DNA of 14,468 bases from an uncultured Campylobacter sp. (lineage in GTDB: Bacteria; Campylobacterota; Campylobacteria; Campylobacterales; Campylobacteraceae), in contig NZ_CALIAV010000017.1 of NCBI RefSeq assembly GCF_938045625.1, forward strand, positions 1-14,468, written 5' to 3'. The notes under the pieces are model-generated. The model was not told the DNA's origin. It worked only from the letters and a program-made list of their open reading frames with translations, and made no database searches. Positions within the stretch are counted from its first letter, which is position 1. Each line of letters opens with the position of its first letter. Below are positions 1-7,879 of this stretch, one piece after another. The translations under genes were made by a program, and so were the position numbers.

Positions 1-46
1 ATAAAATTTAAGGGCAGGGTAAATTTAGAAAATCGGCAAAATTTAT

Positions 47-82
47 AGAGAAAAGGCGGCAAATTTGAATACATTTGCCGCC
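47..82 (-). terminator. Rho-independent terminator ending the ileS-to-nitrilase operon
   Basis: A perfect 10-base inverted repeat, GGCGGCAAAT (55-64) and ATTTGCCGCC (73-82), encloses an 8-base loop. Read on the minus strand it lies 12 bases after the nitrilase stop codon and is followed directly by TTTTCTCTAT, the expected U-rich tract. On the plus strand no T-run follows, so the terminator serves the leftward operon. Confidence 0.85.
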
Positions 83-94
83 TGAAAGCTAAAT

Positions 95-901
95 TTAGCC
101 TAGTCTTTTATGTAAAATTTGAGAAAATCCCCATAGATGTCTAGCCTGCGCGAGTTCGGTTTTTTCGAGTTTTGCTACCATCATCTCTTCATTTTTGCCT
201 AGGCGCGAAACTACCTCGCCAAAGGGGCTAATAAGCATCGAATCGCCGTAAAAGCTCCATTGCTCGCCGCTTGCGGCCTTGTGGTTGCCGACTCGGTTTA
301 CGCGCAGGACATAGGCGTTGTTTGTAAAGGCGCGGGTCTTTAGTAGCTCCTCCCAGCGCATCTCGCTAAAAAACGTGCAAGCGGTGGGAACTATGACGGC
401 ATCGACTTTCTTGCGCGCCATATAGGCCCACGCCGCATCAAAATGCGCCTCAAAGCCAAACATCACGCCGATTTTAAATTTTTCGTAGCTAAAGACGGGC
501 AAATTTAGCTCGCCTTTAGCCTTGTTGGCAAAAAATTTCGCCTCGTTCCAGTGCGCGTAGGGCATCAGGATCTGCTGCTCGTAAAAGCGCGACGACGCAG
601 GGCTAAATCTAGCCGCGACCTTAATGAAGCCTTTGCCTTTTGGTAACACGAGCGGGGCTAGGATTTCTAGATTGTATTTTTGCGCCATTGCGGCAAGCGC
701 GTGTTTTTTGCGCTCGCTTTGTTCTTTGATGAGGCTTTTGGGCATGAGCTCGAGCTCTTTAAAAAAGCTGTTTAGTACGTACTCTCCGAGCACCACGAGC
801 CTAGCGCCCTCATCGGCGCAAATCCTAAAATAATAATCCAGCCGCGACTCGCTCATGGGCTGAGTCGGTAGCTGCAGGGCGCAAACGGCTGCGCTATTCA
901 T
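95..901 (-). CDS. Carbon-nitrogen hydrolase (nitrilase) fold protein, probably catalytically dead
   Basis: This is a nitrilase-superfamily domain over its whole length (268 residues from the chosen start, usual for the family). Residues below are numbered from the ATG at 910. Glu43 (VVLGEYVLN) fits the first catalytic residue. The segment normally holding the catalytic Lys reads YEQQILMP (110-117), placing Gln112 there. The nucleophile-elbow segment reads IGVMFGFEAHF (147-157) where active members have a Cys, so Gly152 stands in its place. The later part (VIVPTACTF, WEELLKTRAFTNNAYVLRVNRVG) is ordinary for the fold. It may be a non-enzymatic or altered member; no substrate can be given. I prefer the ATG at 901 over that at 910 because AAAGG (911-915) abuts the latter but lies 9 bases from the former. 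It overlaps xseB by 8 bases and closes the operon. From memory it matches C. jejuni Cj1056c. Confidence 0.8.
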   Translation of the reverse strand: MNSAAVCALQLPTQPMSESRLDYYFRICADEGARLVVLGEYVLNSFFKELELMPKSLIKEQSERKKHALAAMAQKYNLEILAPLVLPKGKGFIKVAARFSPASSRFYEQQILMPYAHWNEAKFFANKAKGELNLPVFSYEKFKIGVMFGFEAHFDAAWAYMARKKVDAVIVPTACTFFSEMRWEELLKTRAFTNNAYVLRVNRVGNHKAASGEQWSFYGDSMLISPFGEVVSRLGKNEEMMVAKLEKTELAQARHLWGFSQILHKRLG

Positions 902-1088
902 CGTCTGCATCCTTTACCACTAGCTTTGCGTTTTGTAGGATATTGTCTGCTTCCTCGAGTAGCTTTTTACCCTCTTTATGCAGCTTGACGCTTTGTTCTA
1001 GGCTCAAATTTTCATCGCCGAGCTGTTTTAAAATTTCATTTGCTTTGGCGAGTTTGCTTTCAAAATCCTCGCTTAAATTTTCACTCAT
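894..1088 (-). CDS. xseB: Exodeoxyribonuclease VII small subunit
   Basis: A 64-residue, highly charged, helical protein with the XseB pattern: FESKLAKANEILKQL (9-23), then LSLEQSVKLHKEGKKLLEEA (28-47) and a short acidic tail. The family small subunit is normally 60-85 residues. Exonuclease VII, made of XseA plus several XseB copies, degrades single-stranded DNA in both directions and acts in repair; XseB packs along the extended XseA. No xseA lies in the window. The ATG (1086-1088) overlaps the end of metX by 8 bases, and the stop overlaps the nitrilase start, so expression is probably translationally coupled. In C. jejuni the gene at this position has been listed as a putative coiled-coil protein, as I recall. 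The identification rests on length, motif spacing and position. Confidence 0.85.
   Translation of the reverse strand: MSENLSEDFESKLAKANEILKQLGDENLSLEQSVKLHKEGKKLLEEADNILQNAKLVVKDADDE
911..915 (-). promoter_or_regulatory. Ribosome binding site that decides the nitrilase start
   Basis: AAAGG on the minus strand sits inside the 3' end of xseB. It directly touches the ATG at 908-910, which is too close for initiation, and is 9 bases from the ATG at 899-901. The downstream ATG is therefore the better start. Confidence 0.4.
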
Positions 1089-2181
1089 CTAAAACCTTTT
1101 TTATGATTTTTTCAAATTTATCTACTTCGACCAAAAACGCGTCGTGGCCGTAGTCGCTGTCTATCTCGTGATAATCGCACGCCTTGCCGATGCCGCACAG
1201 CGTCTCGTGCATTTCGCGCATGCAGCTTGGCGGAAACAGCATATCGCCGCTAAATGCGACCAGCGTAACTTTAGCGCAAATAGGCAAAAGAGCGTGCGCG
1301 AGGTCATCGTAGTGGCGCGTACAGTCAAAGATATTCATCATCTTTACGATATAAAGGTAGCTCAGCGGATCAAAGCGCTTTGGAAAGCCGTGGCCGTTGT
1401 ACTCCATATAGCGATCGACCTGAAACCGGCCCGTAAGCTCGTAAAGGCCGTCGGTCTCTACGTAGTTGCGGCCGAATTTTGAGTCCATGGAGCTAGGCGA
1501 GAGAAAGCTGATGTGCCCCGCCATACGTCCTAGTGCCATGCCGGTTAGCCCCTTAGCGGCGATGTCGTTTTCGTCGTATTGTCCGTCTTTGAAGCCAGGA
1601 TCGCGTAGGATGCCCTCGATCGCTATTTTGTTAAACGCGATCGCCCAGGCCTTGCTCTGATAGGTGCTGGCTAGGATGATGACGTTTTTGGCGAAATTTG
1701 GAAATTCGATCGCAAAACAAAGCGCCTGCATGCCGCCTAGGCTACCGCCCACGACCGCATGTGCTCGCTCTATGCCTAAGTGCTCAAAAAGCCTCATCTG
1801 CGCCTTTACGACGTCGCTGATGGTTAGCACTGGAAAGCGTAAACGATACTGCTTGCCCGTGCTTTTTTCGATACTTAGGGGATTTGTAGAGCCGAAATTT
1901 GAGCCGAGGATATTTACGCAGATGACGAAAAATTTGCTCGTATCTATGCCTTTGCCTTCGCCCACTAGCGCGTCCCACCAGCCAAATTTCTGCTCGTTTT
2001 CGTATCTGCCTGCGGCGTGGTGGCTGCCAGTTAGCGCGTGACAGACGACTATGACGTTGCTTTTATCTTGGTTTAGCTCTCCGTATGTTTCGTAGGCAAG
2101 CTCAAATTCGGGTAAAATTCGGCCGCTCTCCAGATAGAGCGGCTCGTCAAATTTTACTTTGCCGGTTTTTAAATTTAGCAC
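1081..2181 (-). CDS. metX: Homoserine O-acyltransferase, alpha/beta-hydrolase type (MetX)
   Basis: MetX transfers an acyl group from CoA to homoserine in the cytoplasm, the first committed step of methionine synthesis. The 366-residue length is typical. The alpha/beta-hydrolase triad is visible: Ser147 in VVGGSLGGMQ (143-152), Asp313 in SGDMLFPP and His346 in YGHDAFL. The N-terminal VVCHALTGSHH (45-55) and WWDALVG (68-74) are also family hallmarks. The stretch NILGSNFGSTNP (90-101) departs from the GCxGTTGP-like segment I remember from many MetX proteins, so acetyl versus succinyl donor cannot be decided. The start is GTG, formed from the last base of the guaB TAG (TAGTG), with no good Shine-Dalgarno, which points to termination-reinitiation. 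The stop overlaps xseB by 8 bases. As I recall, C. jejuni has no metX at this place. Confidence 0.93.
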   Translation of the reverse strand: MLNLKTGKVKFDEPLYLESGRILPEFELAYETYGELNQDKSNVIVVCHALTGSHHAAGRYENEQKFGWWDALVGEGKGIDTSKFFVICVNILGSNFGSTNPLSIEKSTGKQYRLRFPVLTISDVVKAQMRLFEHLGIERAHAVVGGSLGGMQALCFAIEFPNFAKNVIILASTYQSKAWAIAFNKIAIEGILRDPGFKDGQYDENDIAAKGLTGMALGRMAGHISFLSPSSMDSKFGRNYVETDGLYELTGRFQVDRYMEYNGHGFPKRFDPLSYLYIVKMMNIFDCTRHYDDLAHALLPICAKVTLVAFSGDMLFPPSCMREMHETLCGIGKACDYHEIDSDYGHDAFLVEVDKFEKIIKKVLDE

Positions 2182-3629
2182 TAATTGACTTTGTAGTTAG
2201 GGGCTTCTTGCGTGATGACGACGTCGTGAACGTGGCTCTCTTTTAATCCAGCACTCGTGATCTCAACGAACTGGGCTTTTTCCTGAAGGGTTTTGATATC
2301 TTTTGAACCCATGTAGCCCATCGCGCTTCGTAGGCCGCCAACTAGCTGATGTACAACCTCTTTTATACTGCCGGCAAACGGTACGCGACCCTCGATGCCT
2401 TCCGGTACGAGTTTGTCTTGCGCGGTGCCTTCTTGGAAGTACCTATCGCTACTGCCTTTTGTCATCGCGCCGATACTTCCCATGCCGCGGTAGACTTTGT
2501 ACTGGCGTCCTTGGAAAGTTATCACCTCGCCCGGAGTCTCTTCGCAGCCCGCTAGCAAGCTACCCGCCATCACGCAGCTAGCGCCTGCGGCTAGGGCTTT
2601 AGCCACGTCGCCCGAATACTTTAGTCCGCCGTCTGCGATGACTGGGATACCGTATTTTGCAGCTTCGGCCGAGCAGCTATCGACGGCGAAAATTTGAGGT
2701 ACGCCAACGCCTGCTACTACGCGAGTGGTGCAGATGGAGCCCGGTCCTATGCCTACTTTGATACCGTCGGCGCCTGCTTCTGCTAGGTCTTTGACGGCGG
2801 CTGGATTTGCGATATTTCCCGCAACGACGTCCACTTTTAGCTCGGCTTTAACCTGTCTTAGCGTGTCTAGTACGCCTTTTGAGTGGCCGTGAGCGGAGTC
2901 TATGACGATGACGTCTACGCCGGCTTCCGCTAGAGCTTTTGCTCTGTCTATTTGCCCGACGCCGATGGCTGCTGCTACGCGGAGCCTGCCGTATGCGTCT
3001 TTGTTTGCGTTTGGATACTCTTTGCGTTTTTTTAGATCTTTTATGGTTATGAGGCCTTCTAGGTGGCCGTCTTTATCGACGATAGGTAGCTTTTCTACGC
3101 GGTTTTGAGAGAAAATTTTCTCCGCGTCGTCTAGCGTGCAGCCCTTTGGAGCCGTGATTAGCGGAGCTTTAGTCATCCTATCTTTTACGAGGACGCTTCT
3201 GTCGTTTTCAAATCTCAAATCGCGGTTGGTTAGGATTCCTATTAGTTTATTTTCCTCATCCACGACCGGAACGCCCGAGATGTGTAGATCTGCCATCATA
3301 TCAAGTGCGGAGCCTACGCTGGCGTTTGGCGAGATGGAGATAGGGTCGATGATCACGCCGCTTTCGCTTTTTTTCACGCGGCGAACCTCTTTGACCTGGC
3401 TTTGTATGTCCATATTTTTATGTATGACGCCGATACCGCCCAGACGTGCCATCATGATCGCCGCGCGGTGCTCGGTGACGGTGTCCATCGCAGCCGATAC
3501 AATCGGGATATTTAGCTCCACGTTTCTGCTAAAGCGCGTTTTTATGTCTACTTGTTTAGGCAAAATTTCGGAGTACTGTGGGACGAGTAAAACGTCGTCA
3601 AAGGTGAGAGCCTTCGTAACTATCTTCAT
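2181..3629 (-). CDS. guaB: Inosine-5'-monophosphate dehydrogenase
   Basis: IMPDH oxidises IMP to XMP with NAD+, the rate-limiting step of GMP synthesis, as a cytoplasmic tetramer or octamer. The 482-residue length is usual for bacterial enzymes. The (beta/alpha)8 barrel begins with LTFDDVLLVPQYSEI (8-22). A tandem CBS pair is inserted at about residues 93-205, including HISGVPVVDE and RVEKLPIVDKDG. The catalytic loop GPGSICTTRVVAG has Cys300 as nucleophile. IADGG (331-335), the IMP-binding YRGMGS (380-385) and the mobile-flap motif PEGIEGRV with Arg415 follow. AAAGGA precedes the ATG at good spacing. The gene starts 12 bases after gatA ends and its TAG shares one base with the metX GTG. No key residue is missing. 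Confidence 0.97.
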   Translation of the reverse strand: MKIVTKALTFDDVLLVPQYSEILPKQVDIKTRFSRNVELNIPIVSAAMDTVTEHRAAIMMARLGGIGVIHKNMDIQSQVKEVRRVKKSESGVIIDPISISPNASVGSALDMMADLHISGVPVVDEENKLIGILTNRDLRFENDRSVLVKDRMTKAPLITAPKGCTLDDAEKIFSQNRVEKLPIVDKDGHLEGLITIKDLKKRKEYPNANKDAYGRLRVAAAIGVGQIDRAKALAEAGVDVIVIDSAHGHSKGVLDTLRQVKAELKVDVVAGNIANPAAVKDLAEAGADGIKVGIGPGSICTTRVVAGVGVPQIFAVDSCSAEAAKYGIPVIADGGLKYSGDVAKALAAGASCVMAGSLLAGCEETPGEVITFQGRQYKVYRGMGSIGAMTKGSSDRYFQEGTAQDKLVPEGIEGRVPFAGSIKEVVHQLVGGLRSAMGYMGSKDIKTLQEKAQFVEITSAGLKESHVHDVVITQEAPNYKVN

Positions 3630-3641
3630 GCGTTTATCCTT

Positions 3642-4997
3642 TTATATTATAGAGTTTTCTAAACTAAGTGCGCCTTCTAGCAGCGTTTTTTCGTCCCACG
3701 CCTTTGCAATGAGCTGAGCAGAGACGTTTAGGCCGTCCGCGTCTTTTGCCACCGGAACCGAGATGGCAGGCAAGCCGGCTAAATTTACGCTGATCGTATA
3801 GATATCTGATAGATAGGAATCTAGCGGGTTTTTTAGCTCGCCAAATTTATACGCCGTGCTAGGGGCGACAGGCATCAAAATGAGGTCGCATTCGTTCAAA
3901 ATTTGCTCATACTTGGCCTTAGTGTGGGCGCGAGCTTTTTGTGCCTTAATGTAATACGCGTCGTAGTAACCGCTGCTAAGCACGAAAGTACCAAGTAAAA
4001 TTCGCTTTTTTACCTCTTCGCCGAACCCTTCCGAGCGAGAGTTGATGTAGAGTTCTTTTAAATTTTTAGCTTCGGCTCTGCGTCCGTATCTCACTCCGTC
4101 GTAGCGGCTGAGATTTGCGCTAGCTTCGGCGGTGGCGATGATGTAGTAGGTTGCGATGTCGCATTTTGAGTTTTCTAAATTTTTATAGATTATTTTGTGG
4201 CCTGCGGCTTTTAAAATTTCGACCGCTTTTAAAAGCGCCTTTTTGGTCTCTTCCGAGGCTTCGTTTATGTAGTTTTCGATGACGCAGATCGTGAGTTTTT
4301 TGTCCGCGTTTAGTTTGTCCGCTACGCTTTCAAATTTGATATCCGCGCTCGTGCTGTCTTTGTCGTCGTGTCCTGCGATGATGTCGTACAAGATCGCGGC
4401 ATCCTCGACGTTTTGCGTTATCGGGCCGATCTGATCTAGTGAGCTAGAGTATGAGCCCAGGCCGTAGCGGCTCACGCGTCCGTAGGTCGGCTTTAGCCCC
4501 ACGCAGCCGCAAAATGCTGCAGGCTGGCGTATCGAGCCGCCTGTATCGCTTCCTAGAGCAGCCACCGCTAGTCCTGCGCCGACCGCGGCAGCCGAACCAC
4601 CCGAGCTACCGCCCGGTACTCTCTCGCGGTTTAGGGGATTTAGCGTTTTGCCGTAGTAGCTGTTTTCGGTCGTGTTTCCCATGGCAAATTCGTCCATATT
4701 CGTACGGCCAAACGGCGCCAAGCCCGCTGCTAGCAGCTTTTCTATAACCGTCGCGTTATAAGGCGCGATGTAGCCTTGTAAAATTTTAGACGCGCTCGTT
4801 ACGCTCCATCCTTTTACCTGGATGTTGTCTTTTATAGCGATCGGTACGCCCGCACCCAGTTTATCAAGCGGCAAATTTGCCAACTGCTCGACATAGGCGC
4901 CAAGCTCTCTATCTGCGAAAATTTTCTTTTCCAGCTCGTTTCTAAGCTCGGCTACTTCGCCGGCGCTTAGCTTTAGAGCCTCTTTTAAAGTTATCAT
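3642..4997 (-). CDS. gatA: Asp-tRNA(Asn)/Glu-tRNA(Gln) amidotransferase subunit A
   Basis: GatA is the glutaminase subunit of GatCAB, which converts misacylated Glu-tRNA(Gln) and Asp-tRNA(Asn) to the amidated forms. Epsilonproteobacteria rely on this indirect route. The 451-residue protein shows the amidase signature with the Ser-cisSer-Lys triad: Lys56 in VPIAIKDNI, Ser131 in VPGGSSGGSAAAVGAG and Ser155 in LGSDTGGSIRQPAAFCG. The spacings (75 and 99 residues) equal those of the S. aureus triad K79/S154/S178. The C-terminal region ends with the usual NLAGLPAISVPV. gatB and gatC are not in the window, so the complex is encoded at split loci. The ATG overlaps the TGA of the upstream 35-residue ORF (ATGA), and AAGGAT precedes it, so coupling is likely. 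Confidence 0.97.
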   Translation of the reverse strand: MITLKEALKLSAGEVAELRNELEKKIFADRELGAYVEQLANLPLDKLGAGVPIAIKDNIQVKGWSVTSASKILQGYIAPYNATVIEKLLAAGLAPFGRTNMDEFAMGNTTENSYYGKTLNPLNRERVPGGSSGGSAAAVGAGLAVAALGSDTGGSIRQPAAFCGCVGLKPTYGRVSRYGLGSYSSSLDQIGPITQNVEDAAILYDIIAGHDDKDSTSADIKFESVADKLNADKKLTICVIENYINEASEETKKALLKAVEILKAAGHKIIYKNLENSKCDIATYYIIATAEASANLSRYDGVRYGRRAEAKNLKELYINSRSEGFGEEVKKRILLGTFVLSSGYYDAYYIKAQKARAHTKAKYEQILNECDLILMPVAPSTAYKFGELKNPLDSYLSDIYTISVNLAGLPAISVPVAKDADGLNVSAQLIAKAWDEKTLLEGALSLENSII

Positions 4998-5101
4998 TTT
5001 TTATCCTTAAATTTTATTACCGCTACGATACCCGCGGCTGTGACCGCGAGGATGGCCGCGATAGTTGCCGCGACGAGCCAAGCGGAGATGGGCTCAGACA
5101 T
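4994..5101 (-). CDS. 35-residue single-pass membrane peptide between ileS and gatA
   Basis: A small ORF read directly from the minus strand. It starts MSEPISAWLV, continues as one Ala/Ile/Val-rich helix (about residues 7-29) and ends in the basic tail KFKDKK before TGA. The ATG (5099-5101) lies 8 bases inside the end of ileS, and the TGA overlaps the gatA ATG as ATGA, so it exactly bridges the two genes. AAAAGG sits 9 bases upstream of the ATG. The tail suggests the C-terminus is cytoplasmic. I recall a short hypothetical membrane protein (Cj1060c) at the same place in C. jejuni, which supports a real gene rather than chance. Function is unknown; it could be a membrane micropeptide or serve mainly as a coupling ORF that carries ribosomes into gatA. 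Confidence 0.75.
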   Translation of the reverse strand: MSEPISAWLVAATIAAILAVTAAGIVAVIKFKDKK

Positions 5102-7850
5102 TTTTTAGTACCTTTTCGCATCTCGGGCAGGTTTCTCCGTCGTGCTTAGCGGTAAATTTCCAACATCTCGGGCACTTGTGGCGCGTCGATAAAACGAGTT
5201 TAAATTTATCGTTTCCGACGTCAAATTCGGCTAGGCTATCGCTGCCGTCTAGGCTCTGGACGTCGCTAACCATATACCAGTCGCTTATCTCGTTTATATC
5301 CTCGCTCAGGATCAAATTTGAGCTGGTTTGTAGCACGAGCTCGAGGGTTGATTTTATCTTTTTGTCTTTTTTGAGTACGTCAATTAGTTCGAAAAATTTC
5401 TCTCGGCTAGCGACTAGTAGCTCGTCGTCTACGTTGAACTCAAACTCTAGCGGCGCGTATTCTAGATCAAAGGCGTCTGCCGCGCCGTTTTTGATGATCT
5501 CAGGCGCATAGTCCATCACCTCGTCCACGGTGTACGTGAGCGTCGGAGCGATGAGCGGTAGGAGCGCCCTGGTGATTAGCGCCATCGCGCTTTGAGCCGA
5601 GCGGCGAGTGTCGCTGTCTTTGGCGTCGCAGTATAGGCGGTCTTTGCAGATATCAAGATATATGCCGCTTAAATCGGCGCTTAGGAAGTTCATCAGCAGG
5701 CTAAAGCCCTTTGAAAAGTCGTAGTTCCTAAACGCCGTTTCGGCCTCGTCAAATGCCTTTTTCGCGCGGCTTAGTATCCAGCGGTCTAGGATGTTGAAAT
5801 TTGACGTTTCGATATCCTCTAGATCGTTTACGTTGGCTAGCAGAAATCTTATCGTATTGCGTATTTTTCGGTACTGCTCGCTTACTTGTTTTAGGATGTT
5901 TTCGCTGATTTTTAGGTCGCTGGAGTAGTCGCTAAGCGCAACCCAAAGGCGTAAAATTTCCACGCCGTAGGTTTTAGCGACGTCCGCCGGAGCCACGACG
6001 TTGCCTTTGCTCTTACTCATCTTTTGACCGTTTTCGTCGACAGTAAAGCCATGCGTGAGCACGCTTCTATACGGCGCTCGTCCTTGTGCAGCGCAGCTTA
6101 GCAGTAATGAGCTTTGGAACCAGCCTCTGTGCTGATCGCTACCCTCTAGATACATATCCGCAGGATAGCTGCCCGCATCGTAGTCGCCGCTTTTTAGCAC
6201 AGCAGCCCACGTCGAGCCGCTGTCAAACCAGACATCCAGGATATCCATCACTTTTTCTAAATTTTGCGGATCGTATTTGCAGTTTGCCGGCAGGAGATCT
6301 TTTATCTCGCTGTCCCACCACGCGTCCGCGCCTTTTTGCTCAAATATCGCTGCGACGTTATCTAAAATTTCATCGTCAAATATCGGCTCTTTGGTATCCT
6401 TATGTCTAAAAAACGCTATCGGCACGCCCCAGTCGCGTTGGCGCGAGATGCACCAGTCGGGACGATTTTCTATCATCGAGCCTATCCTTTTTACGCCGCT
6501 TGCAGGGTAAAATTTGACGTTTTCAAGCTCTTTTAGCGCGACTTCTCGTAGCGTTTTGCCCTCGATTTTTGGCTCATCCATGGCGATAAACCACTGCTTC
6601 GTAGCGCGGTAGATGACTGGCTTGTGCGTTCTCCAGCAAAATGGATATGAGTGGACGAATTTGCTAACTTTTAGCAAATTTGGGCCTAGAAGCTCTAAAA
6701 TTTTCTCGTTGGCTTTAAAGATATGCATGCCGATTAGTTCGTCTACTACGTCATCGGGGAATAACTTTTTGGCCTTTAGCGTCTCGTCGTACAGGCCGCC
6801 TTCATCGACGGGCATGATGACTTCGATGCCGTATTTTAGGCCCACGTGATAGTCGTCTTCGCCGTGACCGGGAGCTGTGTGAACTAGTCCCGTACCGCCG
6901 TCCATAGTGACGTGATCGCCTAGGATAAATAGCGATTTTCTGCCGTTTAACGGATTTACCGCGTGCAGGTTTTCAAGCTCGGCTGCGGCGAATTCTTTTA
7001 AAATTTCGCCCTTGGTTAGCCCTTCTTTTTCCAGCTCGCTTAGCATCTCTTTGGCAAATATCAAATTTTCAGCCGTCAAAACGTAAATTTCATTTGGATT
7101 TAGCGAGATGGCTTGGTTTGCCGGCAGCGTCCAAGGCGTGGTCGTCCAGATGACCGCGCTAGCGTCTTTTGCGCCGATTTTTGCGGCGGCTTCCTCGCCT
7201 AGCTTAAACGCGACGTAGATGCTGTAGTCCTCTTTATCCTCGTACTCGACCTCTGCCTCGGCTAGAGCGCTTCTAGCCGCCCAGCTCCAGTATACCGGCT
7301 TGCTTCGCTCGATCAAAAGTCCGCGTTTGGCGACCTTGCAAAGCGTTTTGTAAATTTCGGCTTCAAATTTAAATTTCATCGTTAGATACGGGTCATCCCA
7401 GTCGCTGGCGACGCCAAGCTGTTTAAAGCTCTCCTTTTGCACCTCGATAAACTCTCTGGCGTGTTCGCGGCAAAGCTCGCGGATCTGCGTTTTGCTCAGG
7501 CTTTTTTTCTTGTCGCCCAGTTTTACCTCGACTTGCTGCTCGATCGGTAGTCCGTGGCAGTCCCAGCCTGGCGTAAATCTCACGTTTTCGCCAAAGAAAT
7601 AGTGCGTTTTTGCGATGATGTCTTTTAGGGTTTTGTTTAGCGCGTGTCCGATGTGGATGTTGCCGTTGGCATATGGAGGGCCGTCGTGCAGAGTGAAGCT
7701 TTTAGCGGCTTTTTGCCTTTTAGCTTTCATTTTTTCGTAGATTTTTCTATCGTCAAACCACGATTTTAAGCGTTTGGGTTCGTTTTCCGGCAGGTTGCCG
7801 CGCATGGGAAATTCGGTGTTTGGAAGCAATAACGTATCTTTGTAATCCAT
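5094..7850 (-). CDS. ileS: Isoleucyl-tRNA synthetase
   Basis: This class I synthetase charges tRNA(Ile) with isoleucine in the cytoplasm. The 918-residue length is typical of bacterial IleRS. The ATP-binding HIGH motif is at 66-69 (NGNIHIGHAL), preceded by HDGPPYANG. The CP1 editing domain follows, with VIWTTTPWTLPANQAI and the later GTGLVHTAPGHGEDDY. KMSKS is at 610-614. The anticodon-binding domain follows (ILDRWILSR, FDLEYAPLEFEF), and a C-terminal zinc site is formed by CPRC pairs at Cys893/896 and Cys908/911. It is the first gene of the leftward operon. AAGGCG precedes the ATG, and a TAGAAT -10-like box lies about 30 bases upstream. No T-box-like leader is apparent in the 121-base divergent region. 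No defect was seen. Confidence 0.97.
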   Translation of the reverse strand: MDYKDTLLLPNTEFPMRGNLPENEPKRLKSWFDDRKIYEKMKAKRQKAAKSFTLHDGPPYANGNIHIGHALNKTLKDIIAKTHYFFGENVRFTPGWDCHGLPIEQQVEVKLGDKKKSLSKTQIRELCREHAREFIEVQKESFKQLGVASDWDDPYLTMKFKFEAEIYKTLCKVAKRGLLIERSKPVYWSWAARSALAEAEVEYEDKEDYSIYVAFKLGEEAAAKIGAKDASAVIWTTTPWTLPANQAISLNPNEIYVLTAENLIFAKEMLSELEKEGLTKGEILKEFAAAELENLHAVNPLNGRKSLFILGDHVTMDGGTGLVHTAPGHGEDDYHVGLKYGIEVIMPVDEGGLYDETLKAKKLFPDDVVDELIGMHIFKANEKILELLGPNLLKVSKFVHSYPFCWRTHKPVIYRATKQWFIAMDEPKIEGKTLREVALKELENVKFYPASGVKRIGSMIENRPDWCISRQRDWGVPIAFFRHKDTKEPIFDDEILDNVAAIFEQKGADAWWDSEIKDLLPANCKYDPQNLEKVMDILDVWFDSGSTWAAVLKSGDYDAGSYPADMYLEGSDQHRGWFQSSLLLSCAAQGRAPYRSVLTHGFTVDENGQKMSKSKGNVVAPADVAKTYGVEILRLWVALSDYSSDLKISENILKQVSEQYRKIRNTIRFLLANVNDLEDIETSNFNILDRWILSRAKKAFDEAETAFRNYDFSKGFSLLMNFLSADLSGIYLDICKDRLYCDAKDSDTRRSAQSAMALITRALLPLIAPTLTYTVDEVMDYAPEIIKNGAADAFDLEYAPLEFEFNVDDELLVASREKFFELIDVLKKDKKIKSTLELVLQTSSNLILSEDINEISDWYMVSDVQSLDGSDSLAEFDVGNDKFKLVLSTRHKCPRCWKFTAKHDGETCPRCEKVLKNV

Positions 7851-7879
7851 AGGTTCGCCTTGAAGTAAAAAATTGGTAG

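Noticed and set aside
1..48. Open plus-strand frame from the left edge to TAG at 46-48 as the C-terminus of a convergent gene.
   Set aside because: Only 15 codons are visible, it has no recognisable motif, and the T-rich tract of the leftward terminator abuts it. The evidence is too thin to call a gene.
1144..1482. 112-codon plus-strand open frame opposite metX.
   Set aside because: It lies fully inside the intact metX gene on the other strand, has no ribosome binding site or family motif, and is a shadow of the coding bias.
3646..3651. TATAAT on the minus strand just before guaB as an internal promoter.
   Set aside because: Transcription would start inside the guaB ribosome binding site, about 10 bases before the ATG, leaving almost no leader. 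It is better explained as the Ile-Ile codons and stop of gatA.
3136..3717. 193-codon plus-strand open frame opposite guaB and the end of gatA.
   Set aside because: It is antisense to two well-identified genes and crosses their junction. The Ser/Thr/Ile-rich translation resembles no known family.
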